NCBI RefSeq assembly: GCF_900100395.1
Contig: NZ_FNFB01000018.1
Location: 62,001-126,000 of the forward strand
Direction of reading: 5' to 3'
DNA: 64,000 nucleotides
DNA from: Nonomuraea maritima
GTDB taxonomy: Bacteria; Actinomycetota; Actinomycetes; Streptosporangiales; Streptosporangiaceae
A model generated the notes under the pieces. The model ran no database searches. It saw only the letters and a program-made list of their open reading frames with translations, and was not told the origin of the DNA. This document shows, piece by piece, positions 14,725 to 22,614 of this stretch. The translations under genes were made by a program, and so were the position numbers. Numbering within the stretch: position 1 is the stretch's first letter; every line of letters starts with the position of its first letter.

Positions 14725-16674
14725 TCATGAGCCTCCGGCGCGGTGGCGGGTGAAGATCGGCAGCACGTCGAGGTCATCCGTCTTCTCCAGCAGCTTGCGT
14801 ACGAACCTGCCGTTGTAGTCGACGACGTGAATCTCGTCGGCGGCCGCGTTGTCCTCCTCCCAGCAGTACAGGTGGTCCTCGTCGTAGAAGCCGAGAACCT
14901 CGTCGCAGTCGGAGATGAACTCCCGCAGCCGCTTGCCCGTCGCGGTGTCCCACAGGCAGTGGGTGCCGTCACCGCCGTTCGGGCAGTCGCTCACGAACAT
15001 CCGCCCGGACGGCGAGAACAGGTCCTGGGCGCCGGACGGCAGCGTGCCGATGTCGGCCGTGGACCGCTTCGCCTGCCCGTCGGTGCCGAAGAAGCGCAGC
15101 CGCCGGTGATCCTCGTCGCCGAAGAAGTTGACCGCGCCCTCGTCGCGGTCGTCGAAGCCGAACGTGTTGGCACGGACGGCCGTGTCGGACACGTTGACGG
15201 TGGTCGCCTTCCGCGCCGCCACGTCGACCAGCACGTAACCGGGGTTGACCCACTTCCCGTCGCCGTCCTTGCGCTCGACGTTCAGCAGGATCGTGGAGCT
15301 GTCCCGCGACCACCGCTGGATGCTGGCCGACAGGGGCTTCTTGACCGTCTTCACCGTCGTACGGTCGCCCGTCCGCCGGTCGGTGAGGACGACGAAGTCG
15401 AAGTCGTCGGAGCTGTAGCTCTTGCTCCGCGCCGCCAGGTAGCGGCCGTCGGGCGAGACGGTCGTCTCGAAGTTGTCGCCGTAGCGCCGGAACGCGCCGT
15501 CCAGCGAGTCCCTGGCGTAGTCGACCCAGTCCTTCGTGTCCTCGTCGTAGATCTCGTACGAGGTCAGGGTGATGGCGTCGGCGGGGTTCTCGTACAGGTG
15601 GAGCGCGCCGCCGGGGAGAGTCGCGCGGGTGCCGGAGGACGGCACGGCCCGCTGCGCCGACGGCCGGACGGACGTCGCGGACGCCGCCGCCGTGGGCCCC
15701 GCACCGGAGGTGGGGCCCGTACGGGTGGCCACGAACACCCCGGCGACCACCACCAGCGCGGCCGCCACCGCGAGCCCGGCCGACAGCGGCCCGCGCCTCC
15801 TGCGCGGCGCCGGCGCCGTGGCGGAGGCGAACGAGGCGGCCTCGGCGAGCATGCCGGAACCGGACGCCGAGCCCTGCAGCAGCCGCTTGATGACCTGCTC
15901 GGCCGTGGGCCTGAGCGCGGGGTCCTTCGCCAGGCAGGCGGCCACCACGTCACGCAGGACGCCGTCGAGCGGGCCGAGGTCGGGCTGCTCGTTGAGGACG
16001 CGGTTGAGCACCGCGGGCATCGTGTCGCCGCCGAACGGCCCATGCCCCGTGGCGGCGAAGACCATCGTGCCCGCCCACGCGAACATGTCGGCCGCCGGCC
16101 CCGCCGGACGTCCCATGATCTGTTCCGGGGCCATGTACGCCGGGGTCCCCACGATCGCGCCGCTGATCGTGGCGTTGGCGTCGAGCGCCCGCGCGATGCC
16201 GAAGTCGATCACCCGGGCCCCGTCGCCCCCGAGGATCACGTTGGCCGGCTTGAAGTCGCGGTGGACGATGCCGGCCTGGTGGATCGCGGCCAGCGCGGTC
16301 GCCGTGCCGATGGCCAGCCGGTGCAGGGCCGAGCCCGTGCGCGGGCCCTCGTCCCGCACGACCACGCTCATGGGCGGGCCCTCGATGAACTCGCTCACGA
16401 TGTACGGCCGGTCGTCCTCGACGCCGGTGCCGAGGACCGCGGCGGTGCAGAAGGGCGCGACCTGCCGGGCGACCTGGACCTCGCGCAGGAACCGCTCGGC
16501 GCTCACCCGGTCGCCGGACAGGTCGGGCCGCAGCCACTTGACGGCGACCCGGGCGCCGGAGGAGTCTTCGGCGAGGTAGACGACACCCTGGCCGCCCTCG
16601 CCGAGCCGGCCGAGCAGCGCCAGGCCCCCCAGTTGCCGCGGGTCACCTGGCCGGAGCGGAGCGTAAGACGGCAT
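14725..16674 (-). CDS. Membrane Ser/Thr protein kinase with C-terminal extracytoplasmic beta-propeller-like domain
   Basis: A 649-residue Hanks-type kinase. The glycine loop is LGRLGEGGQGVVYLA (residues about 18-32), with the ATP Lys in VAVKWL. The catalytic loop is VHRDFKPANVILGG, the DFG motif is VIDFGIARAL, and the activation segment ends in GTPAYMAPEQ. One transmembrane helix lies near residues 295-315 (after RRRRGPLSAG). The outer ~330 residues contain repeated Asp/Gly-rich blocks (TVSPDGRYLAARS, WSRDSSTILLN, LFSPSGRMFVSDC), typical of TolB/WD40-like propellers, so the kinase probably senses something outside the cell. It is monocistronic and divergent from the GMC oxidase gene. Confidence 0.9.
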   Translation of the reverse strand: MPSYAPLRPGDPRQLGGLALLGRLGEGGQGVVYLAEDSSGARVAVKWLRPDLSGDRVSAERFLREVQVARQVAPFCTAAVLGTGVEDDRPYIVSEFIEGPPMSVVVRDEGPRTGSALHRLAIGTATALAAIHQAGIVHRDFKPANVILGGDGARVIDFGIARALDANATISGAIVGTPAYMAPEQIMGRPAGPAADMFAWAGTMVFAATGHGPFGGDTMPAVLNRVLNEQPDLGPLDGVLRDVVAACLAKDPALRPTAEQVIKRLLQGSASGSGMLAEAASFASATAPAPRRRRGPLSAGLAVAAALVVVAGVFVATRTGPTSGAGPTAAASATSVRPSAQRAVPSSGTRATLPGGALHLYENPADAITLTSYEIYDEDTKDWVDYARDSLDGAFRRYGDNFETTVSPDGRYLAARSKSYSSDDFDFVVLTDRRTGDRTTVKTVKKPLSASIQRWSRDSSTILLNVERKDGDGKWVNPGYVLVDVAARKATTVNVSDTAVRANTFGFDDRDEGAVNFFGDEDHRRLRFFGTDGQAKRSTADIGTLPSGAQDLFSPSGRMFVSDCPNGGDGTHCLWDTATGKRLREFISDCDEVLGFYDEDHLYCWEEDNAAADEIHVVDYNGRFVRKLLEKTDDLDVLPIFTRHRAGGS

Positions 16675-16743
16675 GCCAAGATTCTGGCCTCAGGTCGGGC
16701 CGCGTCAAAAGCACCTCTCGGTAACGCCAAGGAGTGACCGCCT

Positions 16744-18402
16744 GTGAGCTTCGACGTCATCGTCATCGGCTCGGGCTTCGGCGGCAGCGTCACGGCGCTG
16801 CGGCTGGCCGAGAAGGGCTACCGGGTGGGCGTCCTCGAGGCGGGCCGCCGCTTCGACGCCGCCACGCTGCCCGCCACGTCGTGGCGGCTGCGCGACTTCC
16901 TGTGGGCGCCGCGCCTCGGGCTGAAGGGCATCCAGCGCATCCATTTGCTGCGCGGCGAGCGCGGCACCCGCGTGCTGGTACTGGCGGGCGCGGGGGTCGG
17001 CGGCGGCTCCCTCGTGTACGCCAACACGCTGTACGAGCCGCTCGACCCGTTCTTCGCCGACCCGCAGTGGGCCTCGATCACCGACTGGAAGGCTGAGCTC
17101 GCCGGCCACTACGACCAGGCCAGGCGGATGCTGGGGGCGGTCGTCAACCCGACCGTCACCCCGGCCGACGCCGTCATGCGCAGGATCGCCGAACGTATGG
17201 GCGTCGCCGGCACGTTCCGCCTCGCGCCCGTGGGCGTCTATTTCGGCGAGGACGGCGTCGACCCCTACTTCGGCGGCGCGGGTCCCGCCCGGCGGGGCTG
17301 CGTCGAGTGCGGGGCCTGCATGACCGGCTGCCGGTACGGCGCCAAGAACATGCTCACCGAGAACTACCTGTACCTCGCCGAGCGGGCCGGCGCGCAGGTG
17401 TACGCCGAGTGCACGGTCACCCGGGTGCGTCCGCTGCCGTCCGGCGGCTACGAGGTGCTCGCGGGCCGGACGGGGTCGCCGCACCGGCGCCGTACGTTCA
17501 CCGCCAGGCAGGTGGTCCTCGCGGCCGGCACGTACGGCACCCAGCGGCTGCTGCACAGGCTGCGCGCCGACGGCACACTGCCGCGCCTGTCGCCGCGGCT
17601 GGGCGCGCTGACCCGTACCAACTCCGAGGCGCTGGTCGGTTTCGAGCGCGACTCGGTCGAGGGCGAGCGGCTCAACGAGGGCCTGGCGATCACCTCGTCC
17701 TTCCATCCCGACGACGAGACCCACGTCGAGCCCGTCCGTTACGGCGCGGGCTCCAACGCCATGGCGCTGCTGCGCACCCTGCTGGTCGACGGCGGCGGCT
17801 CGCGCCTGCGCGGCTTCGCCCGCGAACTGGCCGCGCACCCGCGGCGGGTGCTGCGGCTGCTCGACGTGCGCCGTTGGTCGGAGCGGAGCCTCATCGCCCT
17901 GGTCATGCAGGCGAAGGACAACTCGATCACCGTACGCCGCACCCGGTGGGGCCTGCGGGCGGCGCGGGGCCACGGCGAGCCGAACCCCACGTGGATCCCG
18001 GCCGCGCACGAGGCCGTGCGTCTCGGCGCGGAGGAGATCGGCGGCGTGCCGATGGGCACGTGGCTCGACCTGTTCGACATCCCGACCACGGCCCACTTCC
18101 TCGGCGGCTGCGCCATCGGCGACTCGCCGCGCACGGGCGTGATCGACGCCTACCACCGGGTGTACGGCCACGAGGGGCTGCACGTCGTCGACGGTTCCGC
18201 GGTGTCGGCGAACCTGGGGGTGAACCCGTCACTGACCATCACCGCCCAGGCGGAGCGGGCGCTGTCGTTCTGGCCCAACGCCGGCGACCCTGACCCGCGT
18301 CCGCCGCTGGGCTCGCCGTACGTACGGATCGAGGCGGTCGCCCCGCGCAGCCCGGCCGTGCCGCCGGACGCCCCCGCCGCACTCGGGACACCGGGGGAAT
18401 AG
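16744..18402 (+). CDS. choD: GMC family oxidoreductase, cholesterol-oxidase-like (ChoD type)
   Basis: A 552-residue flavoprotein. The FAD motif is VIVIGSGFGGSVTALRLAEKGY at the N-terminus, followed by VLAGAGVGGGSLVYANTLYEP near residues 80-100. A Cys-rich segment, GCVECGACMTGCRYGAKN (about 186-203), is characteristic of the ChoD-like subgroup and not of classical Streptomyces secreted ChoA. The C-terminal FAD/active-site block is HFLGGCAIGDS, then VDGSAVSANLGVNPSLTITAQAER. There is no signal peptide. In M. tuberculosis choD (Rv3409c) lies beside guaB3, and here the gene lies within the same guaB-guaA interval. The natural substrate, a sterol or another secondary alcohol, cannot be decided from sequence. 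Confidence 0.87.
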   Translation: MSFDVIVIGSGFGGSVTALRLAEKGYRVGVLEAGRRFDAATLPATSWRLRDFLWAPRLGLKGIQRIHLLRGERGTRVLVLAGAGVGGGSLVYANTLYEPLDPFFADPQWASITDWKAELAGHYDQARRMLGAVVNPTVTPADAVMRRIAERMGVAGTFRLAPVGVYFGEDGVDPYFGGAGPARRGCVECGACMTGCRYGAKNMLTENYLYLAERAGAQVYAECTVTRVRPLPSGGYEVLAGRTGSPHRRRTFTARQVVLAAGTYGTQRLLHRLRADGTLPRLSPRLGALTRTNSEALVGFERDSVEGERLNEGLAITSSFHPDDETHVEPVRYGAGSNAMALLRTLLVDGGGSRLRGFARELAAHPRRVLRLLDVRRWSERSLIALVMQAKDNSITVRRTRWGLRAARGHGEPNPTWIPAAHEAVRLGAEEIGGVPMGTWLDLFDIPTTAHFLGGCAIGDSPRTGVIDAYHRVYGHEGLHVVDGSAVSANLGVNPSLTITAQAERALSFWPNAGDPDPRPPLGSPYVRIEAVAPRSPAVPPDAPAALGTPGE

Positions 18403-18405
18403 CCT
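18400..18405 (+). promoter_or_regulatory. -10 element for a probable leaderless transcript
   Basis: TAGCCT overlaps the end of the oxidase gene and ends seven bases before the ATG at 18413. No Shine-Dalgarno precedes that ATG. Confidence 0.35.
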
Positions 18406-18412
18406 GCAGCGC

Positions 18413-19153
18413 ATGAGGATTCGTTACGCCGGCGGGCCCACGGCGGTCCTGGAACTCGGCGGAGTGCGACTGCTGACCGACCCGACGTTCGACGAGCCGG
18501 GCGACTACCCGATCGGCTCCAGGAAGCTCACGAAGACCGGGGTGTCCGCGTTCGGCGCCGCCGAGGTGGGGCGGGTCGACGCCGTGCTGCTGTCGCACGA
18601 CCAGCACCCCGACAACCTCGACAGGGCCGGGCGGGCGTACCTGTCGGGCGTGCCGCTGGTGCTGTCGACACGAGCCGCCGCCGAGCGGCTCGGCGCGCCG
18701 GTGCGGGCGCTGCCCGACGGCGAGTCCGTCGAGGTCGGCGGCGTACGGGTGACGGGCGTGCCCGCCCAGCACGGGCCCGACGGCACCGAGCACCTCGTGG
18801 GCGAGGTGACCGGGTTCGTCCTGTCGGGCGAGGGCCTGCCGACCGTGTACGTCAGCGGCGACAACGCCTCGCTCGACGTCGTCCGCACGGTGGCGGCGCG
18901 GTTCGGCCGGATCGACGTGGCCGTGCTGTTCGCCGGCGGGGCGCGGACCCCGCTGGTCGACGGCTACCTGACGCTCACCAGCGACGACGCGGCGGTCGCG
19001 GCCGACCTCCTCGGGGCCCGGCACGTGGTGCCGCTGCACTTCGAGCACTGGGCGCACTTCACCCACGGCCGGGAGACGCTGGAGCGGGCCTTCGAGGGCT
19101 TCGGCGAACGCCTCAGCCTGCTGTCGCCGGGGGAGAGCGTCACCCTGTCCTGA
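18413..19153 (+). CDS. Metallo-beta-lactamase-fold hydrolase (UlaG/NAPE-PLD-like)
   Basis: A 246-residue cytosolic protein starting with IRYAGGPTAVLELGGVRLLTDPTFD, the usual N-terminal strand pair of UlaG-like MBL proteins. The metal motif is HDQHPDN (residues about 62-68), a variant of HxHxDH in which the last His is Asn. Later candidate ligands are VPAQHGPDG, VSGDN and VPLHFEHW. It probably hydrolyses a phosphoester or lactone; the substrate is unknown. It follows the GMC oxidase by ten bases but appears to have its own -10. The altered metal motif is real in the sequence and shared, as far as I recall, by other members of this subgroup. Confidence 0.83.
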   Translation: MRIRYAGGPTAVLELGGVRLLTDPTFDEPGDYPIGSRKLTKTGVSAFGAAEVGRVDAVLLSHDQHPDNLDRAGRAYLSGVPLVLSTRAAAERLGAPVRALPDGESVEVGGVRVTGVPAQHGPDGTEHLVGEVTGFVLSGEGLPTVYVSGDNASLDVVRTVAARFGRIDVAVLFAGGARTPLVDGYLTLTSDDAAVAADLLGARHVVPLHFEHWAHFTHGRETLERAFEGFGERLSLLSPGESVTLS

Positions 19154-19169
19154 CCGCACAAATGCCCTG

Positions 19170-19197
19170 TTTCACCGGCAGGCACGTGCGCTAGCGT
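19170..19197 (+). promoter_or_regulatory. Promoter for a probable leaderless DUF885 transcript
   Basis: TTTCAC (19170-19175), a 16-base spacer and TAGCGT (19192-19197) lie exactly six bases before the ATG at 19204. There is no ribosome binding site, so the transcript probably starts at the initiation codon. Confidence 0.4.
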
Positions 19198-19203
19198 CGG
19201 CGC

Positions 19204-20697
19204 ATGACACAACTTGACGCGAGGCTGCGCGCCGTCATCGACCTGATCGCGGCCGAGGCCCGTGAGGGCGGTGGCAGGCACGAGTACGATGGGAAGATCC
19301 AGGATCTGTCGCCCGACGGCGTACGCGCCGGGCTGGCCGGGCTCGGCGACGGGCCGCTGCCCGGCGACGCGCACGACGCCCGCCACCTCGAGGTGTTCGA
19401 GGAGAGCCTGCGCTACCAGTTCGGCGAGCTCGAACTGCACCGCAAGAACCCCATGGTGCACCTGAACAACCTCGAACTGGCCTGCTACGACCGCGACTAC
19501 GCGCCGGAGGAGGAGCGCGTGGCCGCCAAGGCCGCCCATCTCGCGCTCTGGCCCGAAGCCGTCGACCAGGCGATCGCCTCGCTCGACCAGGTGCCTGCCC
19601 CGGTCGCCACGTCCCTGATCGGAGCGGTGAAGGGCCTGTCGGCGGGCGTCACCGACGAGGCCGCGCTGAAGGCGCACGAGCGGCTCGTCGCCCACGTCGA
19701 GCGGGCCACGACCGAAGGTGACCCCGACGCGGCGCTCGGCGGCGAGGCGCTGGCGAGGCTCATGGGCAGCGCCGAGGGCCTGCCCGTCGACCTCGGCAGG
19801 CTGGCCGAGCGCGCCGACGCCGAGCGCGACCGGCTCATGGGGCTGCTCGCCGAGTCGTGCGCCAAGCTGGGCGAGAAGGACCGCGCGCCGCTCGACGTCG
19901 TACGTGAGCTGGTCAAGGACCACCCCGACGCCGACGGCGTGATCGAGGCGGCCCGCATCGGCACCGAGAAGGCGATCGCCTTCACCCGCGAGAAGGACCT
20001 CGTGCCCTACCACGACGGCGAGTGCCTGGTCGGCCCCGCGCCCGAGTCGCGCCGCTGGGCGATGGCCATGATGGCGTGGAACGCGCCCGGCGAGCCGGAG
20101 GGCCCGTCCTGGTACCACGTGACCCCGCCCGACTCCTCCTGGCCGCGCGAGGAGCAGGAGGAGTGGCTGGAGGTCTTCAGCCGGGCGACGCTGCCCGCCA
20201 TCAACGTGCACGAGGTCGCCCCCGGCCACTTCTCGCACTCCAGGGCGCTGCGGCGGGCCCCTTCGGACGTCCGCAGGCTGCTGCAGTCGTCGGCGTTCAT
20301 CGAGGGCTGGGCCCACTACGCCGAGGAGCTGTGCGTCGAGGAGGGCTTCGAGGCCGACGACCCGCGCTTCGAGATCGGCGTCTGGGTGGAGGCGCTGATC
20401 CGCGTCACCCGCCTGGCGTGCGCGATCGGCGTGCACACCGGCCAGATGACGGTCGAGGAGGGCGCCCGGCGCTTCGCGTCCGACACCCACATCGCGGGCC
20501 CGGCGGCGCTGTCGGAGGCCCGGCGGGCGTCGTTCGACCCGACGTACGGCCGTTACACCTGGGGCAAGCTGCTCATCATGGACCTGCGGGAGCAGGCCCG
20601 TGCGCAGTGGGGCGCCGGCTTCACCGTGCAGCGCTTCCACAAGGCCCTGCTCGACCTCGGCGCGCCGCCTCTCGGCCTGATCGGCGCGGTTCTGTAG
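19204..20697 (+). CDS. DUF885 family zinc carboxypeptidase-like protein
   Basis: A 497-residue predicted soluble metallopeptidase of the DUF885 family. The zinc motif HEVAPGHFSHS (HExxPGH) is at about residues 336-346, and a downstream glutamate helix, FIEGWAHYAEELCVEEG, provides the third ligand, as in M32-like enzymes. It has the usual long helical N-terminal region rich in Asp, Ala and Leu. No signal peptide is visible, so it probably acts in the cytoplasm. It has a leaderless promoter and is followed by an SDR gene after about 60 bases. Peptide substrate unknown. Confidence 0.87.
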   Translation: MTQLDARLRAVIDLIAAEAREGGGRHEYDGKIQDLSPDGVRAGLAGLGDGPLPGDAHDARHLEVFEESLRYQFGELELHRKNPMVHLNNLELACYDRDYAPEEERVAAKAAHLALWPEAVDQAIASLDQVPAPVATSLIGAVKGLSAGVTDEAALKAHERLVAHVERATTEGDPDAALGGEALARLMGSAEGLPVDLGRLAERADAERDRLMGLLAESCAKLGEKDRAPLDVVRELVKDHPDADGVIEAARIGTEKAIAFTREKDLVPYHDGECLVGPAPESRRWAMAMMAWNAPGEPEGPSWYHVTPPDSSWPREEQEEWLEVFSRATLPAINVHEVAPGHFSHSRALRRAPSDVRRLLQSSAFIEGWAHYAEELCVEEGFEADDPRFEIGVWVEALIRVTRLACAIGVHTGQMTVEEGARRFASDTHIAGPAALSEARRASFDPTYGRYTWGKLLIMDLREQARAQWGAGFTVQRFHKALLDLGAPPLGLIGAVL

Positions 20698-20758
20698 GGT
20701 CACGGCCGGATCGGGGAAAGTCCTTCACGACAGCCTGATCACGCCAGGGAGGTGGCCG

Positions 20759-21580
20759 GTGCGCGAGCTCTCCGGCAAGGTCGCGGTGGTGACGGGCGCC
20801 GCCAGCGGCATCGGGCGCGCCCTGGCCCTGCGGTTGGCGGCCGAGGGCATGACGCTGATGCTCGCCGACGTCGACCGCGGCGGGCTCGCGCAGACGGCGG
20901 CCATGGCCGGCGACGCCGAGGTGCTCACCCAGATCACCGACGTCTCCGACGCCTCGGCCGTCCGTCACCTGGCCAACCGCTGCTTCGGCGAGCTGCGGGC
21001 CGTCCACGTGCTCTGCAACAACGCGGGCGTCTTCCAGGGCGGCCACATGTGGACGCGCGACGAGGACGACTTCGCCTGGCTGCTCGGCGTCAACCTGTGG
21101 GGCGTGCTGCACGCCGTCCACGAGTTCGTGCCGCGCATGATCGGGCAGGACACCGAGGGCCACGTCGTGAACACGATCTCCGCGGCCGGGCTGCTCGCCA
21201 CGCCAGGCACCGGCGGTTACCTCGTCACGAAGCACGCCGCGCTGGCCGCGTCCATGGCGCTCGCCCAGGACCTGGCAGCGACGGAAGCGAAGCTGCGGGT
21301 GACCGCGCTGTGCCCGGGGCCCGTACGGACGCGCATCGCCGAGTCCGACCGGGCCCGCCCGCCAGGCCCGGCCGGCCGGGCCACGCAGGACGAGCTCGCC
21401 TCCAGGCAGGCCATCAGCAGCGCGGCCGAGCACGGCGTGGAGCCGTCCGAGGTCGCCGACCTCGTGGTGCGGGCCATCCGCGAGGAACGGTTCCTCGTGC
21501 TGACCGACCACTCGGACGCGGCGCTGCTGCGCGAGCAGGCCGAGGCGCTGCTCGCCGGCGACCTGCCGGGCCGCCGGTGA
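20759..21580 (+). CDS. Short-chain dehydrogenase/reductase
   Basis: A 273-residue classical SDR. The coenzyme motif is VVTGAASGIGRALALRLAAEG at residues about 9-29, NNAGVFQGG lies near 82-90, the catalytic Ser is in NTISAAG and the YLVTK motif supplies Tyr and Lys near 155-159. The sequence LADVD after the second strand suggests an NAD(H)-preferring subgroup. GTG 20759 is chosen because AGGGAGG lies seven bases upstream. Substrate is unknown; it may be co-transcribed with the DUF885 gene or independent. Confidence 0.88.
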   Translation: MRELSGKVAVVTGAASGIGRALALRLAAEGMTLMLADVDRGGLAQTAAMAGDAEVLTQITDVSDASAVRHLANRCFGELRAVHVLCNNAGVFQGGHMWTRDEDDFAWLLGVNLWGVLHAVHEFVPRMIGQDTEGHVVNTISAAGLLATPGTGGYLVTKHAALAASMALAQDLAATEAKLRVTALCPGPVRTRIAESDRARPPGPAGRATQDELASRQAISSAAEHGVEPSEVADLVVRAIREERFLVLTDHSDAALLREQAEALLAGDLPGRR

Positions 21581-21583
21581 CGG

Positions 21584-22516
21584 CTACCAGTGGCGGTCGT
21601 GGGCCAGCACCCGCACCGCCGCGCCCCTGCCGGGCTTGACCAGCAGCCGGACCGAGTCACCCGGCAGCACGTCGCGGTAGACGCCGGGCCCCACCTCGTA
21701 CGCGGTGGCCCGCGCCGAGGCACCGTCGTGCAGGGCGACGTAGTAGCGGGGCGCTGATCCGGGCGCGAGGTCGGCCCAGCGCTTGACGACGTGCCCGGTG
21801 ACCTCCAGCCGGTCCGTGGCGGGCGGCACGGCGGGGTCGATCTCGCCGCTCCGCCAGCCGCTGCCCGTGAAGATCCACTCCTGCTGGGGGTCGGCCGGCA
21901 CCGGGCCCGGCGCGCTGACCTCGCGCCCGCGCGCCGTCAGCAGGAAGCCCCGGCCGCCCATGAGCAGGCCGATCCCGGCCACCAGCGACACCGCCGTCGC
22001 GATGATCCCGGGCCAGGCGATGCCGGACGCCGCCACGGTGCAGTACCAGGGGACGACGAGCGTGACCGCGAGCAGCAGCGGCACGGCCATGGTCGGCCAG
22101 CGCCGCCGGGCCAGCCCGAGGTCGATGGCGGCCTGCCTGACCAGGGGCACGAAGTCGGCGTCGAGGGCGGCGCCGCCCGGCATGAGCGCGACCACGGGCG
22201 CCTGCCGCGCCCCCGCCATCCTGGCGCGCACGCGTTCCAGCGCCCACTCCTCGTACGGCGCCGGCGCCGGTTCTTCCGCACCGGTCAGGGAGAGAAGGTC
22301 GCCGTCGATCGCCAGCCGGCCCCGTCCGGCCAGGTCGAGCAGGGTGGAATGGAACACGTCCTGGGCGCGCATGCCGCGTAAGAACTCCGCCACCGGCGCC
22401 GGTACGGCGGGATCAGCGGCCGGCTCGGCGTCGCCGCCGCGGTCGGACAGCTTGAAGGCGGCGACCAGCGCGGCCACCCAGAGCGCCCACGCCGCGACCG
22501 GCCAGACAAGATCCAT
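21584..22516 (-). CDS. Conserved actinobacterial membrane protein (DUF2207-like elements)
   Basis: A 310-residue membrane protein. It has an N-terminal hydrophobic segment (residues 3-21), then a cytoplasmic block FLRGMRAQDVFHSTLLDLAGRGRLAIDGDLL, which resembles the winged LLDLAxRGxLxI element at the end of DUF2207 proteins. Two adjacent helices follow near residues 143-190 (VPLLLAVTLVVPWYCTVAASGIAW and IIATAVSLVAGIGLLMGGRGF), then a C-terminal beta-rich domain. No function is known to me. It is divergent from guaA; only about 98 bases separate the starts, so the two promoters must be closely packed. Confidence 0.75.
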   Translation of the reverse strand: MDLVWPVAAWALWVAALVAAFKLSDRGGDAEPAADPAVPAPVAEFLRGMRAQDVFHSTLLDLAGRGRLAIDGDLLSLTGAEEPAPAPYEEWALERVRARMAGARQAPVVALMPGGAALDADFVPLVRQAAIDLGLARRRWPTMAVPLLLAVTLVVPWYCTVAASGIAWPGIIATAVSLVAGIGLLMGGRGFLLTARGREVSAPGPVPADPQQEWIFTGSGWRSGEIDPAVPPATDRLEVTGHVVKRWADLAPGSAPRYYVALHDGASARATAYEVGPGVYRDVLPGDSVRLLVKPGRGAAVRVLAHDRHW

Positions 22517-22573
22517 CGTTCTGTGTTAGCACGTCAGCCCTCGGGCGGGCCAGGTGCAAGACGCGGGACCCGA

Positions 22574-22579
22574 TAGACT
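22574..22579 (+). promoter_or_regulatory. Candidate guaA promoter -10 (TAGACT)
   Basis: TAGACT lies 35 bases before the guaA GTG start, the same hexamer as before guaB. A -35 element is not evident. Confidence 0.4.
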
Positions 22580-22614
22580 GGGGCCACCGCATTCGCCTTT
22601 GGGAGGGTCCTTCC

